Assembly (NCBI GenBank): GCA_002389505.1
Contig: DGPA01000021.1
Span: 222,280 to 286,279, forward strand
Length of the DNA stretch: 64,000 nucleotides
From: Halieaceae bacterium UBA4452
GTDB lineage: Bacteria > Pseudomonadota > Gammaproteobacteria > Pseudomonadales > Halieaceae
Direction: 5' to 3'
Position 1 is the stretch's first letter; each line of letters opens with the position of its first letter. Position numbers and translations under genes: made by a program. Positions 43,417-51,578 of this stretch are shown here, one piece after another. Below the pieces are notes generated by a model. That model saw only the letters and a program-made list of their open reading frames with translations, was not told where the DNA came from and did not search any database.

Positions 43417-44181
43417 TTATCGTGGCGACTGGCGCTTGATAAATTCACCGGCCAAAGCCGCATAAGCGCGAGCGCCCGTTGATAGTCGATCGTAGTGTAA
43501 CGCCGGTTGGCCATGACTTGGCGCTTCCGCTAAGCGGACATTGCGCGGTATCACTGTACGATACACCAGATCACCGAAATGTTTGTGCAACTGTGCAGAC
43601 ACCTCTCCAGTCAGGGAGTTACGTGGGTCATACATAGTGCGCAATATACCCTCAACCGCGAGCTTGCTATTTACCGTTTCTGATACTCGACGGATGGTAT
43701 TTAATAATGCCGATAACCCTTCGAGAGCAAAATACTCACATTGCATGGTAATCAGCACCGAGTCTGAAGCGACGAGTGCGTTGACCGTCAGCATGCTCAG
43801 TGACGGTGGACAATCAATAATAACAAAATCATATTGAAACCCCACGGCCAAAGCCGCTTGCAGCTGCTTTTCTCTATGGGGCATGTCGAGCAATTTTATA
43901 TCAGCGGCGGTTAAATCCCGATTAGCAGGGACAATGTCATAGCCGTTATCTGCCGCCGGTACCGCGACATCATTGAGCGGGCGTTTATCGATTAACAGCT
44001 CATAGCAGCTCAATTCAACAGCCTGCTTATCAACCCCTGATGACATAGTGGCATTGCCCTGAGGGTCCATGTCCACCAATAGGATCGACCGCCCCATAGC
44101 CGCCAAACACGCTGCCAAATTCACGCTCGTCGTGGTTTTTCCCACACCCCCTTTTTGATTCGCCACGGCGATGGTTTTCAT
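43417..44181 (-). CDS. parA: Chromosome partition ATPase ParA (Soj)
   Basis: A 254-aa deviant-Walker ATPase. The N-terminus is MKTIAVANQKGGVGKTTTSV (KGGVGKTT P-loop with signature Lys), with VDMDPQGNATMSSG and DFVIIDCPPSLSMLTVNAL. With ParB it segregates the origin region. The ATG at 44181 overlaps the rsmG stop by 4 bp (ATGA), so rsmG, parA and parB are coupled. A longer frame upstream (to 44217) lies inside rsmG and is rejected. Confidence 0.97.
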   Translation of the reverse strand: MKTIAVANQKGGVGKTTTSVNLAACLAAMGRSILLVDMDPQGNATMSSGVDKQAVELSCYELLIDKRPLNDVAVPAADNGYDIVPANRDLTAADIKLLDMPHREKQLQAALAVGFQYDFVIIDCPPSLSMLTVNALVASDSVLITMQCEYFALEGLSALLNTIRRVSETVNSKLAVEGILRTMYDPRNSLTGEVSAQLHKHFGDLVYRTVIPRNVRLAEAPSHGQPALHYDRLSTGARAYAALAGEFIKRQSPR

Positions 44182-44831
44182 TCCTGCCCCCTCATGAATG
44201 CTAACTCTACTACACATCGCGACTCATCAAGCCCTGGTACCGTCAGAGCATGAACAGATGTCATGAGCCGGCCATCCGCGGCTGACTGTTGCAATGTCAT
44301 AACATCGTCCTCCACCATGGCTCCTTTCATAGCAAGATAACAGCCGTTATTTGATAGTAAGTGCTCACATATATTCACCAGCTTGGTCAATGACCCAAAG
44401 GCTCGGCTGATGACCACATCAAAGGTTTTCGCCGGCCGATAGGCCTCAACGCGAGCATCGATAATCGTAACGTTCGACAACGCCAGTTGCGTTTGTACTT
44501 GAAAGAGAAACCGCGTTTTTTTGCCATTGCTATCGAGCAATGAAAAAAGCGTTGCGGGTTGCATTATCGCTAGGGGTATACCGGGCAACCCTGCCCCGGT
44601 GCCAACATCAATAACCCGCTTGCCTCTCAGGAACGGTAACACCGCTAAACTGTCCAGCAGATGTCGAACGAGCCAATTCTCACGTCCGCGCACGGCGGTC
44701 AGATTGTAAGCCTTATTCCAACGCTCTATTAAATCAACGTAGCGCAGCAGCAGTGTTATCTGGTGATCGGAATAAGGAATGGATAGTGACGCTAAACCCG
44801 ATTCCAGAATAGCTCGCTCGGAATCAGCCAT
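44178..44831 (-). CDS. rsmG: 16S rRNA (guanine527-N7)-methyltransferase
   Basis: RsmG (GidB), 217 aa. Class I methyltransferase fold with SAM site VIDVGTGAGLPGIPLAIMQP, then VISRAFGSLTKLVNICEHLL. It methylates G527 of 16S rRNA; loss gives low-level streptomycin resistance in other bacteria. It overlaps the end of mnmG by 8 bp and parA by 4 bp, the usual arrangement. Confidence 0.97.
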   Translation of the reverse strand: MADSERAILESGLASLSIPYSDHQITLLLRYVDLIERWNKAYNLTAVRGRENWLVRHLLDSLAVLPFLRGKRVIDVGTGAGLPGIPLAIMQPATLFSLLDSNGKKTRFLFQVQTQLALSNVTIIDARVEAYRPAKTFDVVISRAFGSLTKLVNICEHLLSNNGCYLAMKGAMVEDDVMTLQQSAADGRLMTSVHALTVPGLDESRCVVELAFMRGQE

Positions 44832-46719
44832 TAACGACGCGACGCGGGCCCTCTCGCTTTTTTAAATGAATTAACAACAATGACAATGCCGCTGGGGTGA
44901 CCCCTGAAATCCGACTCGCCCGGGCAATCGTTGTCGGCCTGGAGGATTCGAGCTTTTGGCGAATCTCGTTAGATAACCCGTCTATTTGAGCATAATCGAT
45001 ACTAGCGGGAATCGGTGTGGCCTCCTGACGACGCAAGCGGTCTATATCGTCTTGCTGGCGCTCAATGTAACCGGCGTATTTTATTTGAGTGCTGACTTGC
45101 TCGGCGACATGGCTAGGACTGGCCTCTGCCGAGTGACTCAGTGACGCAATGTCCGTATACGTTACTTCGGGTCGACGCAATAAATCAGCCAGTGAATACT
45201 CTCGGCTCAGTGGTTTGCGTAATGTTTTCGCTAACAGCGAAGCATCGGCACTCGTAGGCTGAATGTAAGTACGCTCCAAACGGGTCATTTCTGCAGTGAT
45301 CGCTTCTCGTCTCTCTTCAAATCGTGCCCATCTGTCATCGGTAACGACCCCCATTTGTCGAGCAATGGGTGTTAGTCGTAAATCCGCGTTGTCCTCTCGT
45401 AACAGCAACCGATACTCTGCCCGCGATGTGAACATGCGGTAAGGCTCAAGTGTCCCCAGCGTAACTAAGTCGTCTACCAACACACCTAAATACGCCTCGT
45501 CACGTCCTGGCTCCCAAGCCGCTTTTTCTTGAACGCGTCGTGCAGCATTGATGCCCGCCAACAACCCCTGCGCCGCCGCTTCCTCGTAACCGGTCGTACC
45601 ATTAATCTGACCCGCAAAAAACAACCCGGCAATGGTGCGCGTTTCAAGAGAGTGCTTTAAATCACGAGGATCAAAATAGTCATACTCAATGGCGTATCCC
45701 GGACGAGTGATGTGCGCATTTTCAAGTCCAGATATCGATCGAACCAACGCCACTTGAACGTCAAAGGGCAAACTAGTTGAAATGCCATTGGGGTACAATT
45801 CTGTTGTGGTAAGCCCCTCAGGCTCAATAAAAATTTGGTGGGCTGTTTTATCAGCAAACCGATACACCTTGTCCTCAATGCTCGGGCAATAGCGTGGGCC
45901 GACGCCTTCGATAGCGCCACTAAATAACGGTGAGCGATCTACATTCTGACGAATAATATCGTGGGTTTTTTCATTCGTATGGGTTATCCAGCAACAGCGC
46001 TGCTCGGGGTGATCATCCACTGAATTGTACAAAGACATCACAGGACGCGGCTCATCTCCCCACTGTTCAGCAAGGCTAGAAAAATTAACGGAACGAGCAT
46101 CTATCCTCGGGGGTGTTCCTGTTTTTAGCCGATCGGTACGCGGACATAATTCCCGCAATCGATTAGCCAAACCAACGGCAGCGGGATCACCCGCGCGTCC
46201 ACCAGAACTGTTTTCTAAACCGACGTGTATTTTTCCACTAAGAAATGTGCCGGCAGTCAGGATGACTGTGGCTGCGCGAAAAGTTAACCCCGTTTGGGTG
46301 CATGCACCGGCAACACGGTCGCCCTCAAGAAGAATATCTTCCACAGAGTCTTGAAAAATAGTAAGGCCCGGCTGGTTCAATAGAATTTGACGAATCGCGT
46401 TACGGTACAACACGCGATCTGCTTGGGCTCGAGTGGCGCGGACAGCAGGCCCTTTTCGAGCATTCAATACTCGAAATTGTATCCCCGCCGTATCAGTTGC
46501 TTGTGCCATAGCGCCACCTAAAGCATCAATTTCTCTTACTAGGTGACTTTTACCAATCCCCCCGATAGCTGGGTTACACGACATCTGGCCTAAGGTATCA
46601 ATGGAGTGGGTTAATAACAGGGTACGAACGCCGGCGCGAGCGGCCGCAAGTGCAGCCTCGGTACCGGCATGGCCGCCGCCAATAACAAGCACATCATACT
46701 GTTGAAAGTCAGCACTCAT
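44824..46719 (-). CDS. mnmG: tRNA uridine-5-carboxymethylaminomethyl modification enzyme, FAD subunit
   Basis: MnmG (GidA), 631 aa. FAD-binding motif VLVIGGGHAGTEAALAAARAG at the N-terminus; family segments SCNPAIGGIGKSHLVREIDALGG and GLFFAGQINGTTGYEEAAAQGLLAG are present. With MnmE it modifies wobble U34 of several tRNAs. A promoter lies upstream at 46.77 kb, and a non-coding region with DnaA-box-like sites precedes it. Confidence 0.98.
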   Translation of the reverse strand: MSADFQQYDVLVIGGGHAGTEAALAAARAGVRTLLLTHSIDTLGQMSCNPAIGGIGKSHLVREIDALGGAMAQATDTAGIQFRVLNARKGPAVRATRAQADRVLYRNAIRQILLNQPGLTIFQDSVEDILLEGDRVAGACTQTGLTFRAATVILTAGTFLSGKIHVGLENSSGGRAGDPAAVGLANRLRELCPRTDRLKTGTPPRIDARSVNFSSLAEQWGDEPRPVMSLYNSVDDHPEQRCCWITHTNEKTHDIIRQNVDRSPLFSGAIEGVGPRYCPSIEDKVYRFADKTAHQIFIEPEGLTTTELYPNGISTSLPFDVQVALVRSISGLENAHITRPGYAIEYDYFDPRDLKHSLETRTIAGLFFAGQINGTTGYEEAAAQGLLAGINAARRVQEKAAWEPGRDEAYLGVLVDDLVTLGTLEPYRMFTSRAEYRLLLREDNADLRLTPIARQMGVVTDDRWARFEERREAITAEMTRLERTYIQPTSADASLLAKTLRKPLSREYSLADLLRRPEVTYTDIASLSHSAEASPSHVAEQVSTQIKYAGYIERQQDDIDRLRRQEATPIPASIDYAQIDGLSNEIRQKLESSRPTTIARASRISGVTPAALSLLLIHLKKREGPRRVVNG

Positions 46720-46762
46720 TCGTAAAGGGTATCCGTTGCTACGTTACTCACCGAGGTGGGCT

Positions 46763-46790
46763 AGTATAAATTGTCACAGGTTAAGGGCAA
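46763..46790 (-). promoter_or_regulatory. Promoter of mnmG
   Basis: On the minus strand TTGCCC (46790-46785) and TATACT (46768-46763) with a 16-bp spacer lie 44 bp before the mnmG ATG. Confidence 0.5.
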
Positions 46791-47209
46791 CCACTCTTTT
46801 GAAGCCTGCGGGGGTAAAGCTATTAGTTATTATTAATTAACTACTCTTTTGAGTAAGTAAGAAAGATTATTGTAGTTATTATTAGGGCCTTATATTTTCG
46901 TGGATAAGTGCGATAACGCTACTGGTTACGGGTTTTTGTGGCGGGACAACTGCCCGTATAAAGGCTTTTAAACCGGCGTATAGCACCGTGATGGTTTGTG
47001 GTTAAGTGGTTGATGTTGTCACGATGAACGGCATGCAACAACAATAAACAGACTTATCAAGAGGGTTTTACAGACTTTCCAATCAGCCGTAGGTTCTATG
47101 TGAAAGTAACTCACGTTGCCGCCTATTTTATGGCTGTTATTGAGGTGCCTGTGGATAGCTTATCGTTTGCATCGTATAACCATGGAATAAGCTGTAGGAA
47201 ACCAGTGCG
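46791..47209. other. Non-coding AT-rich region between mnmE and mnmG with DnaA-box-like sites
   Basis: The mnmG-mnmE gap is 490 bp without any credible ORF. It contains an AT-rich stretch (about 46,820-46,900) and three 8-of-9 matches to the DnaA box TTATCCACA, all on the minus strand: TTATCCACG (46907-46899), TTAACCACA (47005-46997) and CTATCCACA (47158-47150). In enterobacteria the origin is next to mnmG, so this may be a secondary or ancestral DnaA-binding region. It could also only regulate mnmG. Confidence 0.5.
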
Positions 47210-48577
47210 TTATTTACCGATACAAAATTGACCGAATATTTCACCTAGCAGTTCATTGCTAGTCATTTTCCCAGTCATGCTGCCGAGCCGTTCATGGGCC
47301 AGTCGAAGATCTTCCGCTAACAGTTCACCCGCACCTGACGATAAAAATTGTTGTTGTGCAAGCGCTAATATATCGATAGTGCTTTGAAGCGCAGTGAGAT
47401 GTCTTTCGCGGGCGCTAAACAGGGTATCATTACTCGCGCTGACGCCTAAACACGCCAGTATTTCGCTTTTCAATTCATCCATACCGACACCTGTCTGGGC
47501 AGAAATGGCGATAACAGGTAACCCTTTTTTGCCGTCTGGTGATGTGTTGATACACCGACCTGGGTGACGGCCCGTCAGGTCTATTTTGGTCAATAGCTGC
47601 AGACTTCGTCTAGATGGGTTGAGGACGAGTGGTTCCGAAGGATCGCTGTCATCCGTACAAAACAGAGTGACGTCCGCGTCATCAATGGCTTGCTGAGCTC
47701 GCTTAACGCCCTCTTTCTCAACAAGGTCGTCCGTTTTTCGTAGCCCTGCGGTGTCGGTAAGGTGTAAAGGAACGCCGGCGATATTTACCTGCTCCCTGAC
47801 AAGATCTCTGGTGGTGCCTGGTTGGTCGGTGACGATGGCAACGTCATTACCCGCAAGGGCATTCAGTAAACTGCTCTTTCCGGCGTTGGGTTTACCAGCA
47901 ATGACCACCCTCGCCCCCTGTCGAAAAATAGCGCCCTGTTTTGCGGTAGATTGGAGTTGTTGTGCGCTGGTTAACAAATCAGCTAGTTGGTACGCCACTT
48001 TACCCTCAGAAAGGAAGTCAACGTCTTCGTCTGGGAAGTCTATGGCAGCTTCTACGTAGAGGCGCAGTTGAATTAACTGTGTGGCTATGTGTTCAATGCG
48101 GTTGGAAAAGACGCCTTGTAAGGAGGCTTGGGCTTGTCGTGCGGCACTTTCAGTTTGAGCATTAATCAGGTCAGCGATGGCTTCTGCTTGGACTAAATCC
48201 AATTTGTCGTTTAAAAAAGCGCGCTCCGAGAATTCACCGGGCCTTGCCTCACGAGCGCCTAAGGCAACGCAGCGGCGCGTGAGTAGGCTGAGTATCAGCT
48301 GGCCGCCATGGCCGTGTAGCTCGACAACGTCTTCGCCAGTAAAGGATTTTGGGCTGGGGAAATAAAGGACGAGCCCACTATCTATTACCGTCATGTCGTC
48401 TGCATAGAAGTGGGTATAGCTAGCGTATCTTGGGGCGAGCGATGAGCGGCGGCTGATGGTTAACGCAATGGTGTAAGCTGCAGCGCCCGATAGTCGAACA
48501 ATGCCAACGCCACCATTGCCTGCGGGTGTGGCGATGGCGACGATGGTGTCCTTATTCACTATGCTTGCGCTGGTCAT
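47210..48577 (-). CDS. mnmE: tRNA modification GTPase MnmE
   Basis: MnmE (TrmE), 455 aa. An N-terminal folate-binding domain (DTIVAIATPAGNGGVGIVRLSG) is followed by a central helical region. The G domain has the P-loop GKPNAGKSSLLNALAG, the switch DQPGTTRD and DTAGLRKTDD, and the C-terminal motif FCIGK carries the catalytic Cys. Works with MnmG. It follows yidC by 27 bp. Confidence 0.98.
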   Translation of the reverse strand: MTSASIVNKDTIVAIATPAGNGGVGIVRLSGAAAYTIALTISRRSSLAPRYASYTHFYADDMTVIDSGLVLYFPSPKSFTGEDVVELHGHGGQLILSLLTRRCVALGAREARPGEFSERAFLNDKLDLVQAEAIADLINAQTESAARQAQASLQGVFSNRIEHIATQLIQLRLYVEAAIDFPDEDVDFLSEGKVAYQLADLLTSAQQLQSTAKQGAIFRQGARVVIAGKPNAGKSSLLNALAGNDVAIVTDQPGTTRDLVREQVNIAGVPLHLTDTAGLRKTDDLVEKEGVKRAQQAIDDADVTLFCTDDSDPSEPLVLNPSRRSLQLLTKIDLTGRHPGRCINTSPDGKKGLPVIAISAQTGVGMDELKSEILACLGVSASNDTLFSARERHLTALQSTIDILALAQQQFLSSGAGELLAEDLRLAHERLGSMTGKMTSNELLGEIFGQFCIGK

Positions 48578-48604
48578 GCCATTGAATTCGCGTGACTCAG
48601 CCTA

Positions 48605-50302
48605 TTACCGCGGGCCTTCACGCTCAATGCCGCGGGTAATAATAAACTGTTGAGTCATCGATAATAAATTGTTCACCACCCAATACAATACCAATCCTGC
48701 CGGGAACCAGAGAAAGAAGAAGGTGAATATGACAGGTAACCATTGCATTATTTTAGCTTGCATAGGGTCGGGCGGTGGTGGGTTTAGTCGCTGCATAAAG
48801 AACATCGATGCACCCATCATCAGCGGCAAAACGAAGTAGGGATCCATAACGGATAGATCGGTAATCCACAGCGCAAAAGGGGCCTGTCTTAGTTCCACTG
48901 ACTCCATTAACACCCAGTAGAGCGCGATAAACACAGGCATTTGGATAAGAATGGGTAGGCAGCCGCCCATGGGGTTGATTTTCTCTTTGCGGTATAACTC
49001 CATCATGGCTTGCGATTGCTTTTGCTTGTCGTCCCCGTGCTCCTCGCGAATGGTCTGCATTTTTGGTTGCACTTTGCGCATTTTAGCCATGGATCGATAG
49101 CTGGTCGCAGAGAGTTTAAAAAAGGCACCTTTGACCAGCACGGTTAATAAAATAATGGCGAGCCCCCAATTACCGACAAAGGACTGTATGTTCGTCAGCA
49201 ACCAAAATAATGGCTGGGCGATCCACCATAGCCAACCGTAATCAATGGTTAAATCTAAATGAGGAGACACTTCTGCTAGAGCGTATTGGTCTTTGGGTCC
49301 CACATAAAACTGGGTTGAGTAATGGCCGATTTGGCCTGGATCAACAATGACGGGAGGGCTCGTAAATCCCGCTATATTAAAGCCCGCTTGGGTTTGGCGC
49401 GTAAAGTAGTTGTGCGTTTGGTCAGATGCAGGGATCCAAGCACTTAAAAAATAGTGCTGCATCATAGCAATCCAACCCCCGCTCTGCGCTAATTTCCAAG
49501 GTTCATCAGCAATGTCATCAAAACTGAATTTTTTAAAGCGGTCTTCAGGCGTGGTGGTTGCTGCTCCCAAAAAGGGTTGCATACCAAAACCACTGGTATC
49601 CGCAGCAGGCGGCAAGCTGCTATCGCGCTTTAACTGCGCAAAGGGGACAGCCTCCCACCGGCGAGCGCTATTATTTTCGATGGCATAAGAAACATCGATC
49701 ACATAACTGCCCGGCGTGAAGGTAAAGGTTTTAGTAACACTGATGCGCGGCTCAACATCAATAGCGGTTAACACGACGGCCACGGCCTCATCGTTACGCG
49801 GTATGTAGGTGTCTTTGTCGCTGGAATAAATAGCCCGTTCAGGTACGTCGAATCCGTCGCGGCCAACAAAGCCGCTTTGGGCGACATAGGTTCGCGTGTT
49901 ATTGGCTTCTAAAATGACAAACGGGAGGTCTGGGTTATCGAGGTTGTCAGGAAACCTTGGCAACGCCGCTTCTACTATATCGCCGCCGACCCTGTCGATA
50001 ACCACTTGAAGGGTATCCGTAGTCACCGTGATCAGTGAAACAGACCGCTGATCTTCCAGCGTTGTGGCATCTTTTCGATCGGTAATATCAACGGTGGGGA
50101 GCTCGTCGGGTGCCGTGGTGCTTGGGGTGTTGGGAGGGGTTGGCAGCACCGATGTTGACAGTGACGCGGGTGACCGTGTCTCAGCCAAGCGAACCCGATC
50201 CTCAACGTGGCCATTGTCTGCTGTGAAAGTGGTCCATTCACTGAGCAGCATGATGGCGAGGGCTGCGCTTGCGGCGATCAACAAGTAACGCTGGATATCC
50301 AT
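48605..50302 (-). CDS. yidC: Membrane protein insertase YidC
   Basis: A 565-aa YidC of the gram-negative type: an N-terminal membrane anchor (YLLIAASAALAIMLLSEW), then a large periplasmic beta-domain (about residues 60-340). The conserved C-terminal membrane core follows, with NWGLAIILLTVLVKGAFFKLSATSY, KEKINPMGGCLPILIQMPVF and the end FWFPAGLVLYWVVNNLLSM-like region. It inserts membrane proteins with or without SecYEG. Confidence 0.98.
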   Translation of the reverse strand: MDIQRYLLIAASAALAIMLLSEWTTFTADNGHVEDRVRLAETRSPASLSTSVLPTPPNTPSTTAPDELPTVDITDRKDATTLEDQRSVSLITVTTDTLQVVIDRVGGDIVEAALPRFPDNLDNPDLPFVILEANNTRTYVAQSGFVGRDGFDVPERAIYSSDKDTYIPRNDEAVAVVLTAIDVEPRISVTKTFTFTPGSYVIDVSYAIENNSARRWEAVPFAQLKRDSSLPPAADTSGFGMQPFLGAATTTPEDRFKKFSFDDIADEPWKLAQSGGWIAMMQHYFLSAWIPASDQTHNYFTRQTQAGFNIAGFTSPPVIVDPGQIGHYSTQFYVGPKDQYALAEVSPHLDLTIDYGWLWWIAQPLFWLLTNIQSFVGNWGLAIILLTVLVKGAFFKLSATSYRSMAKMRKVQPKMQTIREEHGDDKQKQSQAMMELYRKEKINPMGGCLPILIQMPVFIALYWVLMESVELRQAPFALWITDLSVMDPYFVLPLMMGASMFFMQRLNPPPPDPMQAKIMQWLPVIFTFFFLWFPAGLVLYWVVNNLLSMTQQFIITRGIEREGPR

Positions 50303-50340
50303 AAAAAGTCAGTCTAGTCGAGGTGATTGTGGGTGGTGCA

Positions 50341-50589
50341 TTATTGTTCCGGTACCGGATCATACCCGCCTTCGTGCCAAGGATGACACCTGCTCAATCG
50401 TTTTACCCCCAACCACGTCCCTTTTAGCGCACCAAACCGTTCGATGGCGCTTTGGGTGTACTGTGAGCAGGTGGGCTCAAAACGGCAGTTTCGCCCAATC
50501 CAAGGGCTGAATAGCAGCCGGTAGAGTTTAATCAACCGGATCAAACCGTGCTGCACTACCTGTCCGACTTTTTTCAATAGCGCTTTCAT
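50341..50589 (-). CDS. yidD: Membrane protein insertion efficiency factor YidD
   Basis: An 82-aa YidD. The motif LIKLYRLLFSPWIGRNCRFEP followed by TCSQYTQSAIERFG and RLSRCHPWHEGGYDPVP is the family signature. The ATG at 50589 overlaps the rnpA stop by 4 bp (ATGA). It assists YidC/Sec insertion. Standard place between rnpA and yidC. Confidence 0.96.
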   Translation of the reverse strand: MKALLKKVGQVVQHGLIRLIKLYRLLFSPWIGRNCRFEPTCSQYTQSAIERFGALKGTWLGVKRLSRCHPWHEGGYDPVPEQ

Positions 50590-50954
50590 GGGTGGGCAGC
50601 GACGGTGTCTAGCTTCGCCCACAGTTGCTGCAGATGATAACGAATCTCGCTGTTGCTTAAGTCGGCAATGCCTTTGCGTGCCATGAATATAGTGTCTTTG
50701 GTTTGGGTTTGGGGGTGGCGTCGAAAGTGCTCTCGGACTAAGCGTTTGACGCGGTTGCGATCGACAGCTGAGCGGACATTTTTTTTGGCAACAATTAATC
50801 CAAGCCGCGAATGGTGAGGGCCTGAGTGTGGCAACGCCAATAGTAACGCGTAGCGGTTAGAGGCTTTCTTCTCGCTATGATTAAAAACGTTGCTGTAGTC
50901 TTCCTTGGTGAGAAGCCGAGAGCGAGTAGAAAAAAACTGTCTCAAGGTGTGCAA
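50586..50954 (-). CDS. rnpA: Ribonuclease P protein component
   Basis: A 122-aa RnpA: basic, with the RNA-binding signature AVDRNRVKRLVREHFRRH and GLIVAKKNVRSAVDRN. It helps the RNase P RNA cleave tRNA 5' leaders. No ATG is available; the TTG at 50954 has TAGGAG 6 bp upstream and is the chosen start. A second TTG at 50945 is possible. It is 45 bp after rpmH. Confidence 0.95.
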   Translation of the reverse strand: MHTLRQFFSTRSRLLTKEDYSNVFNHSEKKASNRYALLLALPHSGPHHSRLGLIVAKKNVRSAVDRNRVKRLVREHFRRHPQTQTKDTIFMARKGIADLSNSEIRYHLQQLWAKLDTVAAHP

Positions 50955-50999
50955 CGGCTGCTCCTACCGCTTTCAGTGTGGCGGTCAGCGCTTACGCTG

Positions 51000-51126
51000 A
51001 GAGCTGGCGGCGACCACGTGCGCGTCGACGCGCTAAAATCTGGCGTCCACCTTTGGTGGCCATGCGTGCGCGGAAACCGTGAGTGCGCTTGCGCTTAATA
51101 ACGCTCGGCTGAAAAGTACGCTTCAT
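51000..51126 (-). CDS. rpmH: Large ribosomal subunit protein bL34
   Basis: The 44-aa bL34 protein starts MKRTFQPSVIKRKRTHGFR and ends in ARRRARGRRQLSA; its stop codon lies at 50992-50994, so the full coding span is 50992-51126. The ATG at 51126 has AGGA 8 bp upstream; the longer frame to 51198 would cross its promoter and is rejected. It is the first gene of the rpmH-rnpA-yidD-yidC operon. Confidence 0.97.
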
Positions 51127-51169
51127 GTCAACATCCTGTTCATTCGGTGGATAAAGATAAAGGGCGCGG

Positions 51170-51198
51170 AGTATAGTGATTTGCGCAGGGGCTGACAA
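51170..51198 (-). promoter_or_regulatory. Promoter of the rpmH operon
   Basis: On the minus strand TTGTCA (51198-51193) and TATACT (51175-51170) are separated by exactly 17 bp, near consensus for sigma70 and typical of a ribosomal-protein gene. A near-match DnaA box (TTATCCACC, 51154-51146) lies between it and rpmH. Confidence 0.75.
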
Positions 51199-51578
51199 GC
51201 TTTTGCGGGGTTCGATGGATTATTGAGTAAAAAGATAAAAAAACGCTGTGTTAGTGTTCACTATTCCTATGATGCATATAAATAAAATGTGTCTGCGCCC
51301 AGAAGGTGTCCAAATACGTTAATAATCGGGGGCTTTAAACTAGTTGTCCACAGATTATACAGAGTTGTTAATAACTCGACTATTGCGCTTTGTACACACT
51401 TGCGTTAGTGAAATTATTTCGAGCTAAGTGGTTGTTTTTATGATGGAAAAAAATGTTTGAAACAAGAAGTTTTTTGTGGATAACTACGAGGGTCTGCACG
51501 TTCATAGCCACCCTTACATGGGCCGTCATAATCTCGGCTCTATGCGTGCAGTAACCGACAGTTCGGAGAGTCACAGCA
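51199..51578. other. oriC: Probable chromosomal replication origin (oriC) between rpmH and dnaA
   Basis: This is the 380-bp AT-rich gap where leftward and rightward genes diverge, the usual origin place in pseudomonads. DnaA-box matches: a perfect TGTGGATAA (51475-51483, minus-strand TTATCCACA), TTGTCCACA (51344-51352, 8 of 9) and the weak TTGTACACA (51390-51398); TTATCCACC lies just outside at 51146-51154. AT-rich stretches (51,220-51,300 and 51,410-51,475) could be the unwinding element. The promoter of dnaA must also be in this gap. Confidence 0.7.

Noticed and set aside
46771..46780. TTGTCACAGG as a DnaA box
   Set aside because: One base is missing relative to TTATCCACA; it also forms part of the mnmG promoter spacer.
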